A stretch of 6,259 nucleotides of DNA from Actinomycetota bacterium (lineage in GTDB: Bacteria; Actinomycetota; Humimicrobiia; Humimicrobiales; Humimicrobiaceae), in NCBI GenBank assembly GCA_023379515.1, contig JAMCQQ010000314.1:1-6259 (forward strand). Direction: 5' to 3'. Under the pieces are notes generated by a model. It was not told where the DNA came from, did no database searches, and saw only the letters and a list, made by a program, of their open reading frames with translations. Below are positions 1 to 6,176 of the stretch, one piece after another. How positions within the stretch are numbered: the first letter of the stretch is position 1; the number at the start of each line of letters is the position of its first letter. The translations under genes were made by a program, and so were the position numbers.

Positions 1-1
1 T

Positions 2-598
2 ATATGGCAGGATAAGGATAGCAATATTCATATCCAATGGAGCTCGGACAGAAAAGAAAACAGTTTTTCCGGATCGGTTTCGACTGATGGCAAAATCACG
101 GATCTGAAAAAGAATAGCTTTGAGGATGATGATAAAGCTTCCCTGAATTCGCAGTCAAACAGAGTTGATTTTAAGGCAAAATTAACGCCTGATGATTATA
201 CTGACGAAATAGTGCTGAGCCTTGCCGGCTACAGCTACCTTGAGTTTGATTTAAAATTAAATGGCGCCTATGACCTGCAGAGGACAAATCTTGGGGAATT
301 TTTAAACAGCCCGCTGTCAGGTATTTTTAAGATAGGGAAGGATTATTTTAAAGAACTGGCAAAGGTTCCCTGGTACCAGAAACACCCATGGTCAGCATTG
401 TTCTACAAACTGTCAACCGATATTGTATTTACTTTAATTTTCATTTTTGTTCTGGGAATTATAGCAATAGAAATAATCAGAATCACGCACTTGCGAAAAA
501 ATAAAAAATATAACTGGTACTTATTTCTTTGCTACGGTATTTTGATTTTAATTGGCGCTGGTATATATTTGTTTTTAACAAAGTTAAGCTTTATCTAA
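2..598 (+). CDS. C-terminal part of an unrecognised membrane protein with an extracytoplasmic domain (5' end cut by window)
   Basis: The frame is open from base 2 to the TAA at 596-598, giving 198 visible residues, so the start lies upstream of the window. A GTG at 212 falls mid-domain (codon 71 of the visible part) and has no ribosome site, so I do not take it as the start. Residues 1-135 are polar and rich in Asp, Lys and Ser, with alternating hydrophobic strands (for example LEFDLKLNG at 80-88) that suggest a beta-sandwich. Two hydrophobic helices follow at about 141-159 and 172-193. The loop between them is strongly basic (RITHLRKNKK), so by the positive-inside rule it is cytoplasmic, which places the N-terminal domain and the short C-tail outside. 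The protein may have more helices upstream, as in large polysaccharide-locus membrane proteins, but I do not recognise the family. It ends 20 bases before the RmlC-like gene and is probably co-transcribed with it. Confidence 0.8.
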   Translation: MWQDKDSNIHIQWSSDRKENSFSGSVSTDGKITDLKKNSFEDDDKASLNSQSNRVDFKAKLTPDDYTDEIVLSLAGYSYLEFDLKLNGAYDLQRTNLGEFLNSPLSGIFKIGKDYFKELAKVPWYQKHPWSALFYKLSTDIVFTLIFIFVLGIIAIEIIRITHLRKNKKYNWYLFLCYGILILIGAGIYLFLTKLSFI

Positions 599-606
599 AG
601 AAAGAT

Positions 607-611
607 AGGAG
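607..611 (+). promoter_or_regulatory. Shine-Dalgarno site AGGAG fixing the start of the RmlC-like gene
   Basis: AGGAG lies 7 bases before the ATG at 619. The same frame could be read from a TTG at 529, but that start would lie inside the upstream membrane-protein gene and would add about 30 unrelated hydrophobic and basic residues. The site therefore supports the shorter, 149-residue reading. Confidence 0.8.
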
Positions 612-618
612 AAGAAAT

Positions 619-1068
619 ATGATTAAAGATGTTAAGATGGTGGACCTTGTTCCAAATCAGGATGACAGAGGGTATCTTATTGAAATATTACGGGCCTCTG
701 ATGAACATTTTACGAAATTTGGCCAGGTTTATCTGGTTGGGGATAATTCAAGAAATATTATAAGAGCTTTTCATGTCCATAAAGTTTTATGGGACTGGTT
801 TTTCATCAGTCATGGTTCTGCAAAGTTTGCTCTTGTGGATGGCAGACGCCAGTCTCCTACTTATAATGAAACAAACACATTCATATTAAGCGACAGGAAA
901 CCTCAGCTTCTGGTCATTCCACCAGGTATTTATCATGGCTGGATGTCGCTTGAGGACGATACCCAGATGATTTCTACGGCAAGTGAGGTTTATAACAGGG
1001 ATAACCCTGATGAAGAGAGAGTACCCTTTGATTCCTTCGGCTATGATTGGAATATAAAATTTAAATAG
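619..1068 (+). CDS. Short RmlC-family cupin, probable nucleotide-sugar epimerase (dTDP-4-dehydrorhamnose 3,5-epimerase family)
   Basis: The 149-residue protein carries the cupin signatures of the RmlC family: DDRGYLIEIL near the N-terminus (15-24), RAFHVHK at 49-55 matching the RGLHYQ segment with its catalytic His (here His52), and PPGIYHGW at 101-108 matching the PxGxxHGF segment. Tyr125 (SEVY) sits where RmlC has its general-acid Tyr. Classical RmlC is about 180 residues and epimerises C3 and C5 of dTDP-4-keto-6-deoxyglucose. This protein ends soon after the DW of the last sheet (142-143), so it lacks the C-terminal SxKD stretch that, from memory of the Salmonella enzyme, carries the Asp of the His-Asp dyad. 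It could be a single-site epimerase, a keto-isomerase-like cupin, or a variant using another acid. It sits 14 bases before the first SDR gene. Family assignment is firm; substrate and reaction are inferred. Confidence 0.85.
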   Translation: MIKDVKMVDLVPNQDDRGYLIEILRASDEHFTKFGQVYLVGDNSRNIIRAFHVHKVLWDWFFISHGSAKFALVDGRRQSPTYNETNTFILSDRKPQLLVIPPGIYHGWMSLEDDTQMISTASEVYNRDNPDEERVPFDSFGYDWNIKFK

Positions 1069-1082
1069 AAAGGAAAGTTTTT

Positions 1083-2114
1083 ATGAATTTTTTAGTTACT
1101 GGTGGTGCAGGATATATCGGGTCCGTGCTTGCAGGTATGCTGCTTCTGCGTGAAGATAGGGTTAGAGTTTTTGACAAGCTTTATTTTGATGAAAAACCAC
1201 TTGAAGATCTTAAAAAGAAATACGGGCATAAACTGGAAATTATTCAGGGCGATGTAAGGAATTTTCATGAAGACATCCTTGATGGTGTTGAAGCCGTGGT
1301 TCATTTAGGCGCACTTTCAAATGACCCTACGGCAGACTTCGATCCCAGGGCAACTGTTGATATTAACTATAAAGGTACCATAAATGTTGCTGAAGCTTGT
1401 AAGAAAAGGGGTATCAGACGATTTTCATTTGCATCATCTGCAGCAGTTTATGGTTTTCATGTGGACAGCGTTGCAGATGAAGAATTTGCTGCTAATCCTC
1501 AATCCGAATATGCCAAAAGCAGGCTTGACAGTGATATTGCATTGATGAAAATGGCTGATGAAAAATTTTTCCCTGTGAGTTTCAGGCAGGCAACAGTATA
1601 TGGGGCCTCACCAAGATGGAGATATGATCTTGCTGTCAATACTTTCACCAGGGATGCTTTCTCAAAAGGGGTACTCAGGGTTGATGCCGGAGGAATGGCT
1701 TGGAGGCCATTTGTGGATGTCAGCGATGTTGCAAGGGCGCATATTCTTGCCGTAACATGCCCAGAAAGTAAAATAAGCGGCGGCCAGATATTTAATCTTG
1801 TATTCGACAATTTTCAGATCCTTGACCTGGCCCACCGGGTAAAATATATTTTAAAAGATAAAAAGCATATAGAAGTGGAAGTTGATTACAGCACGAAAGA
1901 AGCAAGAAGCTATAGAATGACAGGAGAAAAACTTAAAAGAATTCTGGGTTATGTGCCTGAGGTTTCAATAGAAGACAGCGTTGTCGGCATGTATAGTTTG
2001 CTTGAAAAGGGAATGTATACCGATATAAATAATCCATATTACTACAACATGCCCTGGATGCTGCTTCTGCTTGATATGGAGAAACGTCTCGGCAGGATAG
2101 GCAAAATCTTTTAG
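1083..2114 (+). CDS. Extended SDR, NAD-dependent nucleotide-sugar epimerase/dehydratase with YxxxR motif
   Basis: The protein has 343 residues, a usual length for extended short-chain dehydrogenases. The Rossmann motif is TGGAGYIG at 6-13 (GxxGxxG), and Asp31 ends the second strand, which favours NAD over NADP. SSAAVYG at 118-124 gives the catalytic Ser119, and Tyr143 follows at the same spacing as in GalE. The catalytic Lys is replaced: the motif reads YAKSR (143-147), so position 147 is Arg (AGG). The substrate-domain segment WRPFVDVSDVA at 207-217 is typical of sugar SDRs. SSAAVYG lacks the TDE-type dehydratase triad of RmlB, so an epimerase or keto-reductase is more likely than a 4,6-dehydratase. 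The start is supported by AGGA at 1071-1074, 8 bases upstream. It lies between the RmlC-like cupin and the flavoenzyme. The sugar substrate is unknown. Confidence 0.88.
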   Translation: MNFLVTGGAGYIGSVLAGMLLLREDRVRVFDKLYFDEKPLEDLKKKYGHKLEIIQGDVRNFHEDILDGVEAVVHLGALSNDPTADFDPRATVDINYKGTINVAEACKKRGIRRFSFASSAAVYGFHVDSVADEEFAANPQSEYAKSRLDSDIALMKMADEKFFPVSFRQATVYGASPRWRYDLAVNTFTRDAFSKGVLRVDAGGMAWRPFVDVSDVARAHILAVTCPESKISGGQIFNLVFDNFQILDLAHRVKYILKDKKHIEVEVDYSTKEARSYRMTGEKLKRILGYVPEVSIEDSVVGMYSLLEKGMYTDINNPYYYNMPWMLLLLDMEKRLGRIGKIF

Positions 2115-2159
2115 GTTTATAGTTTTTTCACAAATTCTTCATTTATTAAATAAAACGTA

Positions 2160-3383
2160 ATGACAGAAAAAATATATGCCGATGCGCTGGTAATTGGCGG
2201 AGGGGTCATTGGAACCTCGTCCTGTTACTATCTTTCAAAAAAGAATCTCAAAGTTGTTCTTGCTGAAAAATCGGGGATTGCAACGGGCGCTTCCGGCTCC
2301 TGCGATGGATTTATTTTTCTTCAGTCAAAGAAAGACAATGATTTAATTTCACTCACGAGAGAGAGCCTTAAAATCTTCGGAAACTTATCGGAAGAATTAT
2401 CCTATGACATTGAATTTGAAAAATGCGGGGGGCTCGTAATCAACTCGGGGAGCAGAACCACAAATGGTGCCGGTGATGATTTTTTGGATTTTGGACCGTT
2501 CCGGAAAATGGGTATAAAAATTGAATTGTTGGATAACAGACAATTAAGAGAAATTGAGCCATTCATTTCCAGCAAAGCCGCTACAGGAGCTGCTTTTTGC
2601 AAAGAAGAAGGTCAGGTAAATCCGATTAATTTAACTATCGGGTTTGCACTTGCTGCCAAAAAAAATGGTGGGCTCCTTTTGACGGGCAAAGAAGTCAGGA
2701 AAATTGAAGTCGGCACTGAAGAGGGCCCAAAAAAAATCAAAAGAACAATTCTTGATGACGGAACTGAAATTGTGGCAAAAGAAGTGCTTTGCTGCTGCGG
2801 AGCATGGTCGGGAATTTTAGGTTCCTTATTGGACATTAATATCCCAATCATACCAAGAAGAGGGAATTTAATAGTTACCGAGGCTGTTCCTGAAATGCTG
2901 CATCATGTAATTCTTGATTATGACTATATATGCTGCAAGTTTGATGAAAGCAAGGAGCTTGGTTTTACAATAGAGCAGACAAAAAACGGAAATCTCATAA
3001 TTGGAAGTACCAGAGAATTTACAGGTTTTTCAGATGGTTATGACTTTTCCAAGATCAGGTCAATTTTGAAAAGAGCTGCATATTTTTTTCCCACGATAAA
3101 AGATGTCAGTATCATAAGGATTTTTTCAGGGTTTCGGCCTTTCCCGAAAGATTTCAAACCATTGATAGGCTCCGTGCCCGGATTTTCAAATTTCAGTATT
3201 GCCGCTGGTCATGAAGGTGACGGCATAGCGCTTTCCCCGGTTACGGGTAAAATCATCAGCAAGCTTATTGCAGACAAATTAAAAAATAGGCCCCCGGATA
3301 AAGAGAAGATATTTGAGGGGATTGATATTGATAAATTTTCTCCTGGCAGGTTCCGCGATTCGGCAAACGATACGGTGCGCTGA
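2160..3383 (+). CDS. FAD-dependent oxidoreductase of the DAO family (glycine oxidase / HcnC / opine-oxidase-B-like)
   Basis: The protein has 407 residues, a normal length for the DAO fold. VIGGGVIG at 11-18 is the GxGxxG dinucleotide site and Glu36 ends the second strand to hold the FAD ribose. ATGASGSCDG at 41-50 is the next FAD contact. CCCGAWS at 211-217 stands where the family has the AGAWS motif. GFRPFPKDFKPLIG begins at 324; Arg326 corresponds to the Arg that binds the substrate carboxylate in glycine-oxidase-type enzymes. GHEGDGI at 350-356 is the C-terminal FAD site. Such enzymes oxidise the C-N bond of amino acids, sarcosine or opines to an imine. An in-frame TAA at 2151-2153 leaves ATG 2160 as the first possible start, yet no Shine-Dalgarno site is visible. 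The partner subunits known from HcnABC or opine oxidase are absent. Its place between sugar genes suggests it acts on an amino sugar, an amino-acid substituent or a sugar-linked amine; that is inference. Confidence 0.88.
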   Translation: MTEKIYADALVIGGGVIGTSSCYYLSKKNLKVVLAEKSGIATGASGSCDGFIFLQSKKDNDLISLTRESLKIFGNLSEELSYDIEFEKCGGLVINSGSRTTNGAGDDFLDFGPFRKMGIKIELLDNRQLREIEPFISSKAATGAAFCKEEGQVNPINLTIGFALAAKKNGGLLLTGKEVRKIEVGTEEGPKKIKRTILDDGTEIVAKEVLCCCGAWSGILGSLLDINIPIIPRRGNLIVTEAVPEMLHHVILDYDYICCKFDESKELGFTIEQTKNGNLIIGSTREFTGFSDGYDFSKIRSILKRAAYFFPTIKDVSIIRIFSGFRPFPKDFKPLIGSVPGFSNFSIAAGHEGDGIALSPVTGKIISKLIADKLKNRPPDKEKIFEGIDIDKFSPGRFRDSANDTVR

Positions 3384-3389
3384 ATGTCT

Positions 3390-3418
3390 TTGATATTTCA
3401 ATGTTGATTTAATATAAT
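3390..3418 (+). promoter_or_regulatory. Predicted housekeeping (sigma-70/sigma-A) promoter ahead of the RmlD-like gene
   Basis: TTGATA (3390-3395) and TATAAT (3413-3418) are separated by 17 bases, so the -35 box matches 5 of 6 and the -10 box 6 of 6 consensus bases at ideal spacing. Transcription would begin near 3425 and give a leader of about 36 bases before the TTG start at 3461. The site lies entirely in the 77-base gap after the flavoenzyme gene. A second TATAAT at 3422-3427 has no matching -35 box. Chance matches are commoner in AT-rich DNA, which lowers confidence. Confidence 0.55.
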
Positions 3419-3446
3419 TCTTATAATTTTTCTTTTTGTAAATAGG

Positions 3447-3453
3447 AAAGGAG
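3447..3453 (+). promoter_or_regulatory. Strong Shine-Dalgarno site AAAGGAG for a TTG start
   Basis: AAAGGAG lies 7 bases before TTG at 3461 and is the strongest ribosome-binding site in the window. It decides the unusual TTG start, after which the protein reads MKIALIGADGQLG, exactly where RmlD-type Rossmann domains begin. Confidence 0.85.
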
Positions 3454-3460
3454 CTCTCCA

Positions 3461-4321
3461 TTGAAAATAGCCCTTATCGGTGCTGACGGGCAGCTTGGAA
3501 CTGATATTTTAAAATATTTCAGTCAAAAAGATGCAGATATTGTTGGACTTACCCAGAGCGACATAGAAGTTTGCAGCCCGCAGTCATGCAGTGATGTTTT
3601 ACTTTCATTAAGGCCCAATCTTGTCATTAACACAGCAGCCTTTCATCAGGTGGATATTTGTGAAGATGAAGTAGTAAAAAGCTTCGATGTTAATGCCGGC
3701 GGTGTAAAAAATTTATCGGATATTTGTCTTTCAATTGATGCAGCTTTAATGCATTTCAGTACGGATTTTGTTTTCGGCGGTTACCCTAAAAATGAGCCGT
3801 TTAATGAGGATGACTGTCCTGCCCCTGTGAGCCTTTATGGAATATCGAAACTTGCCAGCGAGCTGGTAATAAAATACAAGATGGTCAAATATTATATCTT
3901 GCGTGTATGTGGTTTATATGGTCATGCCGGCAGTCTTGGTAAAGGCTACAATTTTGTGGAACTGATGATTAAACTTGCAAAAGAAGGCAAGGACATAAAG
4001 GTCGTAGATGATCAGGTGCTGACGCCTACAAGCACCAAGGATGTAGCACAAAAGCTCTATGAGCTTATTCAGACTGAAAAGTACGGGCTCTACCATTTGA
4101 CCAACACAGGGGACTGCTCTTGGTATGAATTTGCCTGCGAGATATTTAAACTGGCAGGTCTGTCGCCGAATATTTCGCCCACAACAAGCCAGGCATTTGG
4201 CGCAAAAGCAAAAAGACCCGCATATTCGGTTCTTGATAATAAAAATTTAAGGGCAATCGGTTTAAAAGATATGAGGAACTGGAAAGAAGCACTTGCAGAT
4301 TATATTTCAGAAAGAACATAA
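3461..4321 (+). CDS. RmlD-like SDR, dTDP-4-dehydrorhamnose reductase family (NAD(P)H-dependent 4-keto-sugar reductase)
   Basis: The 286-residue protein matches RmlD in length and motifs. GADGQLG at 7-13 is the cofactor loop. INTAAFHQVDICEDE matches the family's NAAAYTxVDxAE block. STDFVFGG at 100-107 supplies catalytic Thr101, and YGISK at 126-130 gives an intact Tyr126/Lys130 pair. TPTSTKDVA from 188 and RPAYSVLD from 252 match the C-terminal substrate region. RmlD reduces dTDP-4-keto-L-rhamnose to dTDP-L-rhamnose in the cytoplasm, and close relatives reduce other 4-keto sugars. The start is TTG with a strong Shine-Dalgarno site. No RmlA or RmlB is next to it and the RmlC-like cupin is separated by two genes, so this is not a standard rml operon and the product may be another deoxy sugar. 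I withhold the symbol rmlD for that reason. Confidence 0.9.
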   Translation: MKIALIGADGQLGTDILKYFSQKDADIVGLTQSDIEVCSPQSCSDVLLSLRPNLVINTAAFHQVDICEDEVVKSFDVNAGGVKNLSDICLSIDAALMHFSTDFVFGGYPKNEPFNEDDCPAPVSLYGISKLASELVIKYKMVKYYILRVCGLYGHAGSLGKGYNFVELMIKLAKEGKDIKVVDDQVLTPTSTKDVAQKLYELIQTEKYGLYHLTNTGDCSWYEFACEIFKLAGLSPNISPTTSQAFGAKAKRPAYSVLDNKNLRAIGLKDMRNWKEALADYISERT

Positions 4322-4345
4322 GAGTAGAAAGAAAAACTGATATAG

Positions 4346-5074
4346 ATGTCAAATTCCGAAATTAGAAGAAAATATACGATTTCTGCTTTTTTCCCGGTTT
4401 ATAATGACTGGGGTACAATATCCAGCATGGTATTTCTGGTAAATGGAATTCTGGAAAAAGTTGCCAAGGATTATGAAATAATACTTGTTGATGACGGAAG
4501 CAGGCCGCTTACCAAAAGAGTGCTTGAAGAGCTTTTAAAAAAAATAGATAAGCTAAGAGTCATCACCCATCCCAAGAACGGTGGATATGGCGCCGCATTG
4601 AAGACTGGTTTCTATAATTCAAAGCACGAACTGATCTTTTATACCGACGGAGATGCCCAATACAATCCGGAGGAGCTGGAGCTTCTGGTTGAGAAATTCA
4701 GCGACGATGTCGATATTGTGAACGGATACAAAATAAGCCGTTCGGATCCTATTTATAGAAAAATTACGGGCAGGCTGTACCATTATATTACCAGGATGAT
4801 GTTTGGTTTTAAGCTTAGGGACGTAGACTGTGATTTCAGACTTATGCGCAGATCTATTTTTGATGATTTAAAGCTGGAATATGACAGCGGTGTGATTTGC
4901 GTTGAAATGATAGGCAAAATGACAAAAAGAGGGTATAGATTTGTGGAGGTACCGGTGCATCATTATTATAGAATGAGCGGTAAATCGGAGTTCTTTAATT
5001 TTAAAAGAATCTTTATAGTATGTAAGAATTTAATTAAATTATGGTATAAGATTGTTATTAAAAAAAATTATTAA
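4346..5074 (+). CDS. GT2 glycosyltransferase, polyprenyl-phosphate (DPM/DPG-synthase-like) type
   Basis: The 242-residue protein is a GT-A fold family 2 transferase. It begins with FFPVYND at 15-21, VDDGS at 48-52 binds the nucleotide, and GGYGAALKTGF at 79-89 is the usual helix after it. DGDAQYNP at 101-108 is the metal-binding DxD-type segment. RMSGKS at 209-214, followed by FFNFKRI, matches the R-x-x-GKS-x-FF tail of dolichyl- or polyprenyl-phosphate sugar synthases. No membrane helix is visible, so it is probably a soluble or peripheral enzyme on the inner face of the membrane. It would transfer a sugar from a nucleotide donor to a lipid phosphate or lipid-linked glycan. An in-frame TAG at 4343-4345 directly precedes ATG 4346, which fixes the start, although the Shine-Dalgarno match is poor. 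It follows the RmlD-like gene by 24 bases and is probably in the same transcript. Donor and acceptor are unknown. Confidence 0.88.
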   Translation: MSNSEIRRKYTISAFFPVYNDWGTISSMVFLVNGILEKVAKDYEIILVDDGSRPLTKRVLEELLKKIDKLRVITHPKNGGYGAALKTGFYNSKHELIFYTDGDAQYNPEELELLVEKFSDDVDIVNGYKISRSDPIYRKITGRLYHYITRMMFGFKLRDVDCDFRLMRRSIFDDLKLEYDSGVICVEMIGKMTKRGYRFVEVPVHHYYRMSGKSEFFNFKRIFIVCKNLIKLWYKIVIKKNY

Positions 5075-5091
5075 ATTGGAATCGTAATTTG

Positions 5092-6099
5092 ATGAATACA
5101 TTAAAAAATTTTGTATCAGATGCATATAGAAATAAAAAGGTCCTTATAACAGGCGGACTTGGTTTTATTGGCAGCAATCTTGCCATAAGATTACAGGAGC
5201 TTGGAGCAGACATTGTGATTGTAGACTCGCTTATCGAAGATTACGGCGGCAATATGTTTAACATTGAACCTGTCAAAGACAAGGTTAAAATAAACATAGC
5301 CGATGTCAGGGACGAATCCAGTATGCATTATCTTGTAAAAGACAAGGATTATATTTTTAATCTTGCAGGTCAGGTGAGCCATATTGACAGTATGCGCAAT
5401 CCCTATATTGACCTGGAGATCAACTGCAGAAGTCAGCTTTCGATGCTTGAGGCATGCAAGAAAAATAATAAAGATGTAAAGATAATTTATGCAGGAACAA
5501 GGCAGCAGTACGGCAAGCCTGATTATCTTCCCGTTGACGAAAATCATCCGGTTCATCCCACCGATGTTAATGGCATAAATATGATGGCAGGCGAGTGGTA
5601 TCACATACTTTACAATAATGTTTACGGCATAAGGGCCGTTTCGCTCAGGCTCATTAACACATATGGCCCCAGGCTCCTTTTAAAACACGACAGGCAGGGA
5701 TTTTTAGGCTGGTTCGTGAAGCAATTGATTGATGGCGAAGAGATAAAGATATTCGGTGACGGCAAACAGGTAAGGGACTTTAATTATATTGATGATGCCG
5801 TAGATGCATTTTTAATTTCAGGGGCATCTGAAAAATCTTTTGGTAATTTCTATAATTTGGGTGGAACAGAGAGAGCCAGCCTTAAAGATTTGGTTGAAAT
5901 AATGATTGACATAAACGGCGGCGGCAGTTATTCGATAATACCGTTCCCTGAAGATAGAAAAAAAATTGATATCGGTGATTTTTATTCTGATTTTACAAAA
6001 ATTAAAAATGAGCTTGGATGGGAACCTGAAATTTCGCTGCGGGATGGCCTTCAAAAAACATTTGAATATTATAAGAAATATCAGGGATACTATTTTTAA
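5092..6099 (+). CDS. Extended SDR, NAD-dependent epimerase/dehydratase family, lacking the catalytic Tyr and Lys
   Basis: I start this 335-residue protein at ATG 5092; a TTG directly before it (5089) would add only one residue, and no strong Shine-Dalgarno site decides between them. GGLGFIG at 21-27 is the cofactor motif and Asp45 favours NAD. NLAGQVSHIDSM and the NC-x-x-QL-x-x-LEAC block resemble the CDP-paratose/UDP-glucose epimerase group. GTRQQYG supplies Thr136 in the place of the catalytic Ser/Thr. At the YxxxK site the protein reads NGINM (160-164), so Tyr is Asn160 and Lys is Met164, while the following AGEWYH keeps the family pattern. GDGKQVRDFNYIDDAVDAF later in the chain is the standard sugar-SDR substrate segment. 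I recall relatives with NGINK here, so Asn may be a subfamily trait and Met the real oddity. It may be a poor catalyst, use another base, or act only on part of a reaction. An aminotransferase gene follows after 77 bases. Confidence 0.87.
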   Translation: MNTLKNFVSDAYRNKKVLITGGLGFIGSNLAIRLQELGADIVIVDSLIEDYGGNMFNIEPVKDKVKINIADVRDESSMHYLVKDKDYIFNLAGQVSHIDSMRNPYIDLEINCRSQLSMLEACKKNNKDVKIIYAGTRQQYGKPDYLPVDENHPVHPTDVNGINMMAGEWYHILYNNVYGIRAVSLRLINTYGPRLLLKHDRQGFLGWFVKQLIDGEEIKIFGDGKQVRDFNYIDDAVDAFLISGASEKSFGNFYNLGGTERASLKDLVEIMIDINGGGSYSIIPFPEDRKKIDIGDFYSDFTKIKNELGWEPEISLRDGLQKTFEYYKKYQGYYF

Positions 6100-6143
6100 A
6101 AAAATACCTTCGATAAACATTTTAAAGAAAAAGGTTATCAAAT

Positions 6144-6164
6144 TTTAGAATAAATTTTTCTAAA
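6144..6164 (+). repeat. 7-bp perfect inverted repeat before the aminotransferase gene
   Basis: TTTAGAA (6144-6150) and TTCTAAA (6158-6164) are exact reverse complements around a 7-base loop. The site is in the 77-base gap, 12 bases before ATG 6177. It is too AT-rich for a good intrinsic terminator and could be a binding site for a dimeric regulator, a weak leader hairpin, or chance. Confidence 0.3.
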
Positions 6165-6176
6165 TTAACTTTAATT

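Noticed and set aside
212..598. A complete 128-residue protein starting at GTG 212
   Set aside because: The frame is open to the window edge, the GTG falls inside a beta-rich domain and has no ribosome site; the gene is better read as cut at its 5' end.
529..618. A longer N-terminus for the RmlC-like protein from a TTG at 529
   Set aside because: It would overlap the upstream membrane-protein gene, the added residues do not resemble the cupin family, and ATG 619 has an AGGAG at ideal spacing.
2127..2155. Promoter before the flavoenzyme gene (TTCACA, 17 bases, ATAAAA)
   Set aside because: The -10 candidate is poor and such matches are expected by chance in AT-rich DNA.
2790..2798. Three consecutive Cys residues (TGC x3) in the flavoenzyme as a metal or disulfide site
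   Set aside because: They fall in the strand before the GAWS motif, next to the flavin; with no further spaced cysteines there is no metal-binding pattern, so this is probably a local substitution.
3384..3445. Intrinsic terminator after the flavoenzyme gene
   Set aside because: There are T-rich stretches but no GC-rich stem ahead of them; the stretch fits a promoter better.
619..4321. Calling the window a classical rml (dTDP-L-rhamnose) operon
   Set aside because: RmlA and RmlB are not present, the RmlC-like protein is short and lacks the C-terminal catalytic region, and two unrelated genes separate it from the RmlD-like gene.
5191..5604. Minus-strand open frame of 137 codons opposite the second SDR
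   Set aside because: It lies wholly within a well-supported SDR gene, shows no recognisable motif and has Cys/Ile/His-rich composition typical of an antisense shadow. The same applies to the frames at 5818-6141 and 1499-1810.
5966..6148. Plus-strand open frame across the end of the second SDR
   Set aside because: It overlaps the conserved SDR C-terminus in another frame and encodes a low-complexity Lys/Ile-rich product without motifs.
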